From Bacteroidales bacterium UBA3709 (GTDB lineage Bacteria > Bacteroidota > Bacteroidia > Bacteroidales > UBA932), in NCBI GenBank assembly GCA_002372015.1, contig DFIA01000053.1, forward strand, positions 1-24,931: a stretch of DNA of 24,931 nt. Direction: 5' to 3'. Position 1 is the stretch's first letter. The number at the start of each line of letters is the position of its first letter. A program made the position numbers and the translations under genes. The notes below the pieces were generated by a model. The model did no database searches. It was given only the letters and a program-made list of their open reading frames with translations, and was not told where the DNA came from. Below, piece by piece: positions 15,273 through 22,753 of the stretch.

Positions 15273-15314
15273 GGGGCTGATCAAAAGTATTTTGGCAGCC
15301 CCTCTGTGCTTTTT
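15273..15314. terminator. Long hairpin terminator, probably bidirectional
   Basis: GGGGCTG (15273-15279) pairs with CAGCCCC (15296-15302), and inside it CAAAA pairs with TTTTG around a 3-base loop. A T-run follows at 15309-15314 on the plus strand; on the minus strand an ATTTTT run follows, so it may also end the transcript from the gene at 15467-16663. Confidence 0.8.
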
Positions 15315-15368
15315 ACCACTTTCCCGCCTTAGGCACACCTATAAGGGGTATGTCGGCCTATCCGATCG

Positions 15369-15387
15369 GCCGCTAAAGCGGCTTTTT
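15369..15387 (+). terminator. Second terminator-like hairpin
   Basis: GCCGC, loop TAAA, GCGGC, then five T (15383-15387). It lies 130 bp beyond the lysine-rich gene and 55 bp after the first terminator, so it would act as a backup or end an unseen short transcript from the 15315-15368 spacer. Confidence 0.6.
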
Positions 15388-15466
15388 AGTTGCCTTCATT
15401 ATTCTGCTTAATAAGATTCTTCTGCAGAAATGGCCCTAACGCGTAATATAAGGAAGTGAGGTTCTT

Positions 15467-16663
15467 TTAAGGTAAGAGAGATTTTAGTCTTGAATAGGCT
15501 TGCTCTATTCTTTGCTTTGCCTCCGTATTGCTCTCCGATTCATATAATGCGGCAACATCGTTAAGGTATGTGAGGTAATGAATGTCTGCAATATATTCTG
15601 CCGCACTGGCCCTAACCATTGGATCTGCATCAAATAACATTCCTTGTATCCAGCGCTTTGCATCCCAAGAATAATGCTCTTTAAGCCATTGCATGGCTTC
15701 TAACTTATCTTCCGGTGTGCCATAAAGGAATTTTTGATACAATGCTGCCTCTTTCTTTAAGTCTTCTGTGCTCATCAGTATTTCCTTATTGGCCAAGCTG
15801 ACATCTTTGAGTGCTGGGGAAGGGGAGAATCTTTGTGCTCCCATAAGCTTATGTACATTTTCTGTTTCAGTAACGCACCAGCGTACCATTCTGGCTATCA
15901 TCCACATTTTGCCGGGAGTGGCTTCTGGGTGAGCTATGGAGGAGAATACCTTCCCCTTGCCGTAGTGGCCTCCTATGAAGAAAGGACGATTGTTAGTCAT
16001 ATTGGAAGGAGCACCCCCCTCTTCATGAACATCGCTGAGCATTGTTGCAAATTCGGTGAATTTTATGGAATCTTCGGGGGCTGTAATAAAGACAGGCCCT
16101 TCATAATACATGCAGTAGAGAGTGTCTATGTCTGCATATTCTTTAAAAATTTCTTTTCCTTCTGCAGTTAAAGAAAAGGCCGAAATTCCGTGTCCTCTAT
16201 TATCGTGTTCTAAATCGATAGCCTGTGCACCATTTATTTTCATGCAGGTGTAATTTGGAGTGTTGGAGAAGAGGTATGCACCTGCGCAAATGCCTACGGC
16301 TCCACCGCCGTTGTGTACAAACTCTTTTATTCTATTAATGTTTTCTTGTCCGAGATTTTGGTACTGACGACTACCTCCTCCTCCAGGTATTACAATAACG
16401 TCTAATGTTTTGAGAACTCCCGATGCTATATCGGAGGTAGTAATTCTCTTAACATCCATATCTTTATCAAGAGCACAAGCAGCGATGGCTTCCCAGATAC
16501 ATGTTTGTGCACCGCCATAGCCATCGAAAACTCCTACTCTGACAGTTTGAACTGTAGAATTGTCTTGAGAGGCAGTACCTGTTTTATTGCTGCTTTTATT
16601 GCTGCAGGAGATAAATACAGCGGTAATAAGAGAGAGGGTGGAGATTACAAAGCTCTTTTTCAT
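15467..16663 (-). CDS. Lipoprotein with glutamine-amidotransferase-like (BPL_N type) domain and HEAT-like tail
   Basis: A 398-residue predicted lipoprotein: signal ending FISC, Cys20 lipidated. Residues about 40-265 form a class I glutamine-amidotransferase-like domain of the biotin-protein-ligase N-terminal (BPL_N) type. It has VIPGGGG (91-97), the nucleophile elbow GICAG with Cys126, and AHPEA with His245 and Glu247, completing a Cys-His-Glu triad. The C-terminal 80-90 residues contain helical HEAT-like units (KWIQGMLFDADPMVRASAAEYIADI-type spacing). No synthase partner is adjacent, so it may be a hydrolase acting on an envelope substrate; the substrate is unknown. Transcription runs opposite to rpsA, from a -7 box about 90 bases upstream. 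Confidence 0.8.
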   Translation of the reverse strand: MKKSFVISTLSLITAVFISCSNKSSNKTGTASQDNSTVQTVRVGVFDGYGGAQTCIWEAIAACALDKDMDVKRITTSDIASGVLKTLDVIVIPGGGGSRQYQNLGQENINRIKEFVHNGGGAVGICAGAYLFSNTPNYTCMKINGAQAIDLEHDNRGHGISAFSLTAEGKEIFKEYADIDTLYCMYYEGPVFITAPEDSIKFTEFATMLSDVHEEGGAPSNMTNNRPFFIGGHYGKGKVFSSIAHPEATPGKMWMIARMVRWCVTETENVHKLMGAQRFSPSPALKDVSLANKEILMSTEDLKKEAALYQKFLYGTPEDKLEAMQWLKEHYSWDAKRWIQGMLFDADPMVRASAAEYIADIHYLTYLNDVAALYESESNTEAKQRIEQAYSRLKSLLP

Positions 16664-16683
16664 ATTGTTCGTTTTTACGTTTA

Positions 16684-16707
16684 TGCAACTTGTCTCGCCA
16701 TGGCAAA
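16684..16707 (-). repeat. Leader motif copy 4 (upstream of the BPL_N lipoprotein)
   Basis: On the minus strand TTTGCCATGGCG then AGACAAGTTGCA, 21 of 24 bases identical to 10958-10981. It ends 20 bases before the ATG at 16663, in the predicted leader. Confidence 0.6.
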
Positions 16708-16754
16708 TCCGGTTCTATTTTTAATTATCAATACGTGTGGCGTTTTGGAATAGA

Positions 16755-16762
16755 CAAATGTA
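16755..16762 (-). promoter_or_regulatory. -7 box for the BPL_N lipoprotein gene
   Basis: Minus-strand TACATTTG is an exact TAnnTTTG match. The leader would be about 85-90 bases and would contain leader motif copy 4. No good -33 is seen. The rpsA promoter region starts 26 bp away on the other strand. Confidence 0.5.
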
Positions 16763-16787
16763 CGCAAATAAAACTTTTAGATAAAGT

Positions 16788-16818
16788 ATTGTGATTGAGA
16801 AGATTTTTATTATCTTCG
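16788..16818 (+). promoter_or_regulatory. Promoter of rpsA
   Basis: ATTG (16788-16791), 19 bases, TATCTTCG (16811-16818). One base off TAnnTTTG, with suitable spacing. The transcript would start near 16824, giving a leader of about 60 bases. Confidence 0.5.
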
Positions 16819-16845
16819 CAGGCTTGAATTTCAGCCTGAGGGCTG
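16819..16845 (+). promoter_or_regulatory. Overlapping inverted repeats in the rpsA leader
   Basis: CAGGCT (16819-16824) can pair with AGCCTG (16833-16838). CAGCC (16832-16836) can instead pair with GGCTG (16841-16845) around a TGAG loop. The two pairings exclude each other. The first arm lies at or before the predicted start site, so only the second may form in RNA. Confidence 0.45.
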
Positions 16846-16884
16846 ATCTACAAATAATGTTTAACTACTAATTAGTGTTTTATT

Positions 16885-18798
16885 ATGAGTGAAGAAATTA
16901 AAAACATTGAGAACGAGGATGTTGTAGATGTCCCTGTTCAAAAAGCTGAAGACAATGTAGAGTCTTTCAGAGAAGAAGCTGCACCGGTTGCTCCTGCAGC
17001 AAAGAAAAGGAAGAGCAACGCATCTATAGATCCTACTAAGTTTGACTGGGATGCTTTTGAGAGCAATACATCCTTGTCTGAGAATAAAGAAGACTTAGAG
17101 AAAAAATATAGCGAATCTCTTTCAAATATTGCAGAAAATGAGGTTATTGAAGGTACGGTAACAGCTCTTACTCCTAAGGAAGTTATCGTTAATGTGGGTT
17201 ACAAGAGCGAAGGTGTTATTCAAAGGAACGAATTCAGATATAATCCTGACCTTGCTATCGGCGATAAAGTAGCCGTATTGGTGGAGAATCCGGAGGACAA
17301 GAAAGGTCAGTTGATTCTTTCACATAAAAAGGCTTGTTCTCTCAAGTCTTGGGATAGAGTAAACGAGGCTTATGAGAACAACGAGATAGTAAAAGGCTTT
17401 ATCAAAGCTCGCACTAAGGGTGGTATGATTGTGGATGTGTTTGGTATAGAGGCATTCCTTCCTGGTTCTCAGATAGATGTAAAGCCTATTAGAGATTACG
17501 ATGTTTATGTAGATAAGACTATGGAATTCAAAGTGGTTAAAATTAATCACGAATTCCGTAATGTAGTGCTTTCTCATAAGGCACTTATAGAGGCAGAGCT
17601 TGAGGCACAGAAGAGTGAAATTATTTCTAAACTCGAAAAAGGCCAAGTTCTTGAGGGAACTGTTAAGAACATTACTTCTTATGGTGTATTCGTAGATTTA
17701 GGTGGTGTAGATGGTCTGATTCATATTACAGACTTGTCTTGGGGCCGCATAGGCAATCCAGAAGAAGTTGTTAAACTTGATGAGAAGATAAATGTGGTTA
17801 TTCTGGACTTTGACGAAGAAAAGAAGAGAATAGCTCTTGGTTTGAAGCAGCTTGCACCTCATCCATGGGAAGCTTTGAATCCAGATCTTAAAGTTGGCGA
17901 TAAGGTTAAGGGTAAGGTAGTTGTGCTTACAGATTATGGTGCTTTTGTAGAAATACAACCTGGCATAGAGGGGCTTATTCATGTTTCAGAGATGAGCTGG
18001 TCTTCACATTTGAGAAGTGCGCAGGATTTCTTAAAACTGGGTGAAGAAGTAGAGGCGCAAGTGCTTACTATAGACAGGGAGGAACATAAAATGTCTCTTG
18101 GTATGAAGCAGTTGAAGGCAGATCCTTGGGCAACCATTAAAGATAAGTACCCTGTAGGAAGCCGCCACACTGCAATAGTACGCAACTTCACTAACTTTGG
18201 TGTGTTTGTAGAACTTGAGGAAGGTGTGGACGGGCTCGTTCATGTATCCGATTTGAGTTGGACTAAGAAAATAAAGCATCCTTCTGAGTTTACGGCTCTT
18301 GGAGAAAAGTTTGAAGTAGTGGTTTTGGATATAGACGAAGAAAACCGCAGGCTCTCTTTGGGGCATAAGCAGTTGGAAGATAACCCATGGGATACGTTTG
18401 AAACAGTATTTACTCAAGGTTCTATTCACGAAGGAACTATAGTTTCTTTCAATGATAAGGGTGCAACTGTAGCTCTTCAATACGGAATTGAAGGTTTTGC
18501 ACCAACCAAGGGTCTTGTGAAAGAAGACGGCACAACTGCAAAGGCAGAAGAGAAACTTGAGTTTAAAGTTGTTGAGTTCAACAAGTCTAGCAAGAAGATA
18601 ATACTTTCGCATACCAGAATAGCCGAAGACAAGAAGAAAGCTGAGGCCGGTGAGATTATTAAGGAGAAAGAGGCAGAAGCTGAAAATACAAAGAAGGCTA
18701 TTAAGAAGGTAAAGGCAAGCGTAGAAAAGACCACTTTGGGAGATATAGATGCTCTTGCAGACTTGAAGAAGGAGATGGAAAAAGGGGAGAATAGTTAA
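16885..18798 (+). CDS. rpsA: 30S ribosomal protein S1
   Basis: A 637-residue protein with six S1 RNA-binding domains at about 84-150, 165-233, 252-322, 337-408, 424-495 and 511-580. Domains 3-5 carry the clearest pattern (GVFVDLGGVDGLIHITDLSW and close relatives). An acidic, low-complexity N-terminal extension of about 80 residues and a Lys/Glu-rich C-terminal tail of about 55 residues flank them, as in Bacteroidetes S1. The protein recruits mRNA to the ribosome; Bacteroidetes depend little on Shine-Dalgarno pairing, and leader recognition by S1 matters accordingly. Its stop directly abuts the GTG start of rnz. Autoregulation through its leader is known for S1 in E. coli; the leader hairpins here invite the same question. 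Confidence 0.96.
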   Translation: MSEEIKNIENEDVVDVPVQKAEDNVESFREEAAPVAPAAKKRKSNASIDPTKFDWDAFESNTSLSENKEDLEKKYSESLSNIAENEVIEGTVTALTPKEVIVNVGYKSEGVIQRNEFRYNPDLAIGDKVAVLVENPEDKKGQLILSHKKACSLKSWDRVNEAYENNEIVKGFIKARTKGGMIVDVFGIEAFLPGSQIDVKPIRDYDVYVDKTMEFKVVKINHEFRNVVLSHKALIEAELEAQKSEIISKLEKGQVLEGTVKNITSYGVFVDLGGVDGLIHITDLSWGRIGNPEEVVKLDEKINVVILDFDEEKKRIALGLKQLAPHPWEALNPDLKVGDKVKGKVVVLTDYGAFVEIQPGIEGLIHVSEMSWSSHLRSAQDFLKLGEEVEAQVLTIDREEHKMSLGMKQLKADPWATIKDKYPVGSRHTAIVRNFTNFGVFVELEEGVDGLVHVSDLSWTKKIKHPSEFTALGEKFEVVVLDIDEENRRLSLGHKQLEDNPWDTFETVFTQGSIHEGTIVSFNDKGATVALQYGIEGFAPTKGLVKEDGTTAKAEEKLEFKVVEFNKSSKKIILSHTRIAEDKKKAEAGEIIKEKEAEAENTKKAIKKVKASVEKTTLGDIDALADLKKEMEKGENS

Positions 18799-19749
18799 GT
18801 GGATTTTTCTCTGATGACATTGGGTAGTGCTTCTGCACGCCCTACATCTTCAAGATTTCCGAGCGCTCACTCACTAACCGTGGGTGGGCGTTTGTTCTTA
18901 ATAGATTGTGGAGAGGGTTGCCAGATGCAGATGGCAAGGTTTAAGGTGCCATTTCCCCGTTTGGATAATATATTTATCTCGCATCTTCATGGTGATCATG
19001 TATTTGGCTTGTTCGGTTTGATTTCTACATTAGATATGGTGGGTAGGGTAGCTCCGCTGCATATCTATGCTCCGGAAGGAATGCAGAAGTTACTCAACGT
19101 TATATCAGATTTTTTTGGAGCAGTTAAGTATGAACTGGTTGTCCATACCGTAAAATGCAATGAACCGGTACTTATTCAGAGTTTCAAATCGTTGGATATA
19201 TATGCTTTTCCATTGCGGCATAGAGTAGAAACCTATGGGTATTTATTTAAAGAAAAGGAGCCTCAGCCAAATATAGTAAAAGAGGCTATAGGGGAGTATA
19301 ATCTTACTTTAGAAGAAATAGGAACTCTTAAACGAAAAGAGAACATTATCAGGCAGGGTAAAGGAGGGGAAATGATTATGCTCGAATATGAAAAGCTTAC
19401 ATACAAACCCTTTGAACCCAGAAGTTTTGCATATTGCAGTGATACCGCTCCGTATCCAAAACTGAAAGAATGGCTTATGGGTACAGACCTGATATATCAC
19501 GAGGCTACTTATGCCTCTGATTTAAAAGCTCTTTCTAAAACAACGGCCCATTCTACCAGCAAGGATGCTGCAAAACTGGCGTTGGCAATAGGAGCCAAGA
19601 AGTTGGTGATAGGTCATTTTTCTTCGCGTTACCAGAATCTGGATTTATTATTAGAAGAGGCTCGTAGTGTATTTCCGGAAACCTTTTTAGCACAAGAGGG
19701 TATGATATTTGATATACCTCAAAATGTTTCTATAATGAAAAAGCGATAA
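18799..19749 (+). CDS. rnz: Ribonuclease Z
   Basis: A 316-residue metallo-beta-lactamase-fold endonuclease (tRNase Z) that trims tRNA 3' ends. The zinc motif HLHGDH is at 62-67, preceded by LFLIDCGEG (32-40). Later zinc and catalytic residues appear in PLRHRVETYGY, CSDTAPY, HEATYAS, AHSTS and GHFSSRY. The start is GTG at 18799, immediately after the rpsA stop. It is preceded by AGGGGAGA within the rpsA end, and gives the family's normal first beta strand (MDFSLMTLGSASARPT). The ATG five codons later would remove that strand. The stop TAA shares its last base with the next gene's ATG, so translation of the three genes is tightly linked. Confidence 0.95.
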   Translation: MDFSLMTLGSASARPTSSRFPSAHSLTVGGRLFLIDCGEGCQMQMARFKVPFPRLDNIFISHLHGDHVFGLFGLISTLDMVGRVAPLHIYAPEGMQKLLNVISDFFGAVKYELVVHTVKCNEPVLIQSFKSLDIYAFPLRHRVETYGYLFKEKEPQPNIVKEAIGEYNLTLEEIGTLKRKENIIRQGKGGEMIMLEYEKLTYKPFEPRSFAYCSDTAPYPKLKEWLMGTDLIYHEATYASDLKALSKTTAHSTSKDAAKLALAIGAKKLVIGHFSSRYQNLDLLLEEARSVFPETFLAQEGMIFDIPQNVSIMKKR

Positions 19750-21386
19750 TGAAAAAAATAATTCTGCTCTCAATTTTACTGATAAGTTGTATAGGTGTAA
19801 GCTTACGGGCTCAAACATATCTTGCACAGCCACGTATAAAACAAACTATAAATTTTAACGATCCAAAGCTTAATACAGAAGCCACCAAATTTAAACAACT
19901 CCTTTATCTGCTCACTAATGCGTATGTAGATACACTTAGCATGAGCCGCACAAGCGAGGAGGCTCTTATTGCAATGATGCAGCAATTAGATCCTCACTCT
20001 GTTTATATTTCTGCCAAAGATGCTAAAGAAATGGAAGAGCCTCTTCTTGGAAAATTTGAAGGCATTGGGATAGAATATGCTATAATCAAAGACACTCTCA
20101 CTGTACAAAGTGTTATTCCCGGAGGACCTTCAGAAAAGGTAGGACTTAGGGCTGGAGATAAAATTAACTCTGTTGATGATGAAGTTATTAGCGGCACTAA
20201 ACTTACACAAGCCCGTGTGCTAAAATATTTGAGGGGCGATAAAGGCACCAAGGTTAGGGTGGGGGTTATAAGGCGCGGCGAATCGGAACTGAATTTAGTT
20301 ATAACCCGCGATAAAATACCATTGAATACAGTATCGTGTGCGTACGAGATACAGCCCGGTATAATGTATATACGCTTGAGTAGCTTTGGTGCAGAAACCT
20401 ATAATGAGGTTATGGTACCTCTGAGAGGTAAAACACTACGGGGCCTGATTGTAGATCTGAGAGGGAACGGAGGAGGCTATTTACATACAGCACTGAAGTT
20501 AGTTAACGAGTTTTTTAAACAAGGTCAGCTGATTCTTTATTCGGAGGGAAGGGCCGTGCCCAGAACAGATGATTATGCGGATGGTAGTGGCAGATTGCAG
20601 GATGTGCCATTGGTTGTGATTATAGATGAAAATTCTGCTTCTGCAAGTGAAATACTTGCCGGAGCGGTGCAGGATTGGGACAGAGGTACGATAATAGGTC
20701 GGCGTTCCTTTGGTAAAGGTCTTGTACAACAGCAGTTTCCGTTACAAGATGGGGCTATGGTAAGAGTTACTGTCGCCCGATATCATACCCCAAGTGGAAG
20801 GGTAATACAATCTCCATATAAAATGGGTAAGGCAGAGGAGTATTATCGTAGTTTTTATGAGCGTTTTATAAATGGAGAGTCTTTTAATCAGGATAGCATT
20901 AAAATCAACGATTCGCTGAAATTTAAGACATTGAGATTAGGTAGAACTGTATATGGAGGGGGTGGAATTATTCCGGATATATACATGCCTTTAGACACGT
21001 CGTATTATTCCAAAAGTTATCTTGCTGCAGTAAACAGAGGAATTCTTTCAGACTTTGTAAGTATTTATTCCGATAATCACAGAAGCGAATTTATACAGAA
21101 ATATGGAGTATTTTCAGCTTCTCAGAGCGAGGAACTTAACCATAAAACCTTTAATAACTTTGTTCAGCATTTTGAAGTTTCTGACCAGTACCTCATGGAG
21201 TTTTTGGAATACGCAAAACACAACGGCATAGGGTTTACAAACGAAGAACTCATAAAATCTGGGCAGAAATTGCGCAGCTATCTGAAAGGTTTGATAGTAC
21301 GTAATTTATATGGTCTTGATTATTACATTCGTTACGATAACCTTACAGATAAGGAAGTGCAGAAAGCTTTGGAGAAACTAAAATGA
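19749..21386 (+). CDS. S41-family carboxy-terminal processing protease
   Basis: A 545-residue exported protease. A signal peptide (1 to about 21, ending RAQ) leads into an N-terminal helical part, a PDZ domain (about 95-185, with GIGIEY and GPSEKVGLRAGDKI), and the S41 catalytic core. Ser298 in ENSASASEI is the expected nucleophile and Lys323 in SFGKGLVQ the general base; their spacing of 25 matches the algal D1 protease. The C-terminal 150 residues are an added helical domain seen in Bacteroidetes CTPs. It likely trims or degrades periplasmic proteins from their C termini. It is the last gene of the rpsA-rnz run, and its TGA directly abuts the mnmA stop on the other strand. Confidence 0.93.
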   Translation: MKKIILLSILLISCIGVSLRAQTYLAQPRIKQTINFNDPKLNTEATKFKQLLYLLTNAYVDTLSMSRTSEEALIAMMQQLDPHSVYISAKDAKEMEEPLLGKFEGIGIEYAIIKDTLTVQSVIPGGPSEKVGLRAGDKINSVDDEVISGTKLTQARVLKYLRGDKGTKVRVGVIRRGESELNLVITRDKIPLNTVSCAYEIQPGIMYIRLSSFGAETYNEVMVPLRGKTLRGLIVDLRGNGGGYLHTALKLVNEFFKQGQLILYSEGRAVPRTDDYADGSGRLQDVPLVVIIDENSASASEILAGAVQDWDRGTIIGRRSFGKGLVQQQFPLQDGAMVRVTVARYHTPSGRVIQSPYKMGKAEEYYRSFYERFINGESFNQDSIKINDSLKFKTLRLGRTVYGGGGIIPDIYMPLDTSYYSKSYLAAVNRGILSDFVSIYSDNHRSEFIQKYGVFSASQSEELNHKTFNNFVQHFEVSDQYLMEFLEYAKHNGIGFTNEELIKSGQKLRSYLKGLIVRNLYGLDYYIRYDNLTDKEVQKALEKLK

Positions 21387-22574
21387 TTACTCGCTAATAG
21401 GGCCGCTACCAGTCATTTCTCCTTCGCTTGTGTACCATACTGCAAATTGTCCTGGCGTTATGCCTCTTTGCGGATTGTCAAATGTTATATACATCCCGTC
21501 TTCCCTCATTTTGAGAGTGGCTTTTTGTAGGGGTTGCCGGTATCTGATTCTAACCATGGAACTACGGTCTTCTCCTACAGTCATTTGGATGTCAGGTCTT
21601 ATCCAATGAATCTCGTCTTTGTTTATTTTAAGGCCGTTGCGGAACAGTCCGGGAAACTCTTTTCCTTCTCCCACATAAATTGTGTTGCTGTGAATATCTG
21701 TACCTATTATGAATATGCTTTCTTGATGCCCTCCGATATTTAGGCCGTGTCTTTGTCCTATTGTATAATATTGAACTCCAATATGTTTACCTATAACTTT
21801 TCCGTCTTTTGGCATAAAGACGGTGGGAGCGCATATTTGGTTTAGGCTGTTGGAGAACCGGGCTTCTGTACGCTCTCTGATGCTTTTGTAATCTTTACTG
21901 AAAATTTCAACAACATCTCCATCTTTCGGCTTCAGTTTTTGTTGCAGAAATACAGGGAGATCTACTTTACCTACAAAGCAAATACCTTGTGAATCTTTTT
22001 TTTCAGCAGAAGGCAAGTTGGCTTGGCGGGCTATTTCTCTTACCTGTGGCTTTGTAAGATGGCCTATGGGGAATATAGCTTTAGCGAGTTGCTCCTGAGA
22101 AAGTTGGCATAAGAAATAACTCTGATCTTTGTTTTGGTCTTCTCCGGATAATATTCTGTAAATTTCTTGGCCACCTATATTTATAGAGTCTTTTTGGCAG
22201 TAGTGGCCGGTTGCAACCACATCGCCGCCTAATTCTTCTACTTTTTGTAAAAATGAATGGAACTTTATCTTGCTGTTACACAAGACATCCGGGTTTGGAG
22301 TGCGCCCTGCAGCATACTCGCTGAACATATAATCTACCACCTGTGTGCGGTACTCATTGCTTAAATCTACAAAGTGGAACGGAATACCTATTTTTTGGGC
22401 AACCATTTCGGCCACAACCTTTTCTTCTTCCCACTCACATTCACCATGTAGGGTTCCGGTTATATCGTGCCAGTTCTGCATATACATGGCTTCTACATCG
22501 TAGCCTTGTTGCTTTAACAGATAGGCTGCCACGCTGGAATCTACCCCGCCGCTGAGTCCGACAATGATTTTCAT
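21387..22574 (-). CDS. mnmA: tRNA-specific 2-thiouridylase MnmA
   Basis: A 395-residue enzyme that thiolates U34 of Lys, Glu and Gln tRNAs. PP-loop SGGVDSS is at 8-14. The catalytic cysteines are Cys99 in NPDVLCN and Cys199 in SQGICFVG, exactly 100 apart. The middle and C-terminal domains (FPIGHLTK, YTIGQRHGL, TGSGPI near the end) are complete. I start it at ATG 22574 (MKIIVGLSGG); an upstream reading adds 13 hydrophobic residues read from the SRP RNA terminator and is not credible. It lies 25 bp after the end of the SRP RNA, so it either has a promoter hidden in that AT-rich gap or is read through from the RNA gene. Confidence 0.95.
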   Translation of the reverse strand: MKIIVGLSGGVDSSVAAYLLKQQGYDVEAMYMQNWHDITGTLHGECEWEEEKVVAEMVAQKIGIPFHFVDLSNEYRTQVVDYMFSEYAAGRTPNPDVLCNSKIKFHSFLQKVEELGGDVVATGHYCQKDSINIGGQEIYRILSGEDQNKDQSYFLCQLSQEQLAKAIFPIGHLTKPQVREIARQANLPSAEKKDSQGICFVGKVDLPVFLQQKLKPKDGDVVEIFSKDYKSIRERTEARFSNSLNQICAPTVFMPKDGKVIGKHIGVQYYTIGQRHGLNIGGHQESIFIIGTDIHSNTIYVGEGKEFPGLFRNGLKINKDEIHWIRPDIQMTVGEDRSSMVRIRYRQPLQKATLKMREDGMYITFDNPQRGITPGQFAVWYTSEGEMTGSGPISE

Positions 22575-22599
22575 TATTGTTTTTTTCAAAAAAATATAC

Positions 22600-22705
22600 A
22601 AAAAAAAGGGCAAGCTACATATATCGCACCGCTACAACCTCATACCCTTGCTATCTTCCGATCCTGGGGGAGTTTTGAGGGAGCTGGTCGTATATGACTT
22701 ACCCC
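22600..22705 (-). ncRNA. ffs: Small signal recognition particle RNA (4.5S-like)
   Basis: On the minus strand, the SRP helix 8 signature is explicit at about 22671-22654: CAGG, AUC, tetraloop GGAA, GAU, AGCA. That is the symmetric loop that binds Ffh. Flanking arms extend it: CCUCA with UGAGG, and CUCCC with GGG. The ends pair too: CAUAUA (22696-22691) with UAUAUG, and GGGGUAAG with CUUGCCC. The RNA ends in eight U (22607-22600). With a start at 22705 it is about 100 bases, the usual size of Bacteroidetes small SRP RNA. It directs nascent membrane and exported proteins to the membrane together with Ffh. No protein frame explains this gap. Confidence 0.92.
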
Positions 22706-22709
22706 AGTG

Positions 22710-22738
22710 CAAATATACACTTTTTTATTGAATACAAA
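22710..22738 (-). promoter_or_regulatory. Promoter of the SRP RNA gene
   Basis: Minus-strand TTTG (22738-22735), 17 bases, TATATTTG (22717-22710). This is a full match to the Bacteroidetes consensus and the best promoter in the window. It places the RNA start at the first G of GGGG near 22705. It begins 15 bp after the mltG stop. Confidence 0.85.
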
Positions 22739-22753
22739 GAAAGTAATGTATTC

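Noticed and set aside
15039..15338. Hydrophobic Leu/Phe-rich minus-strand frames opposite the lysine-rich gene
   Set aside because: They are the reverse reading of Lys/Glu codons and run through the terminator hairpin.
18031..18612. 193-codon open frame on the minus strand opposite rpsA
   Set aside because: It is a shadow of a strongly conserved gene, with no signal, motif or promoter of its own.
22575..22599. Promoter for mnmA in the 25-bp gap after the SRP RNA
   Set aside because: The gap is T/A-rich and gives only imperfect TAnnTTTG matches, so I cannot support a site.
22575..22613. N-terminal extension of MnmA
   Set aside because: It is read from the SRP RNA terminator and AT-rich spacer; the family begins at MKIIVGLSGG.
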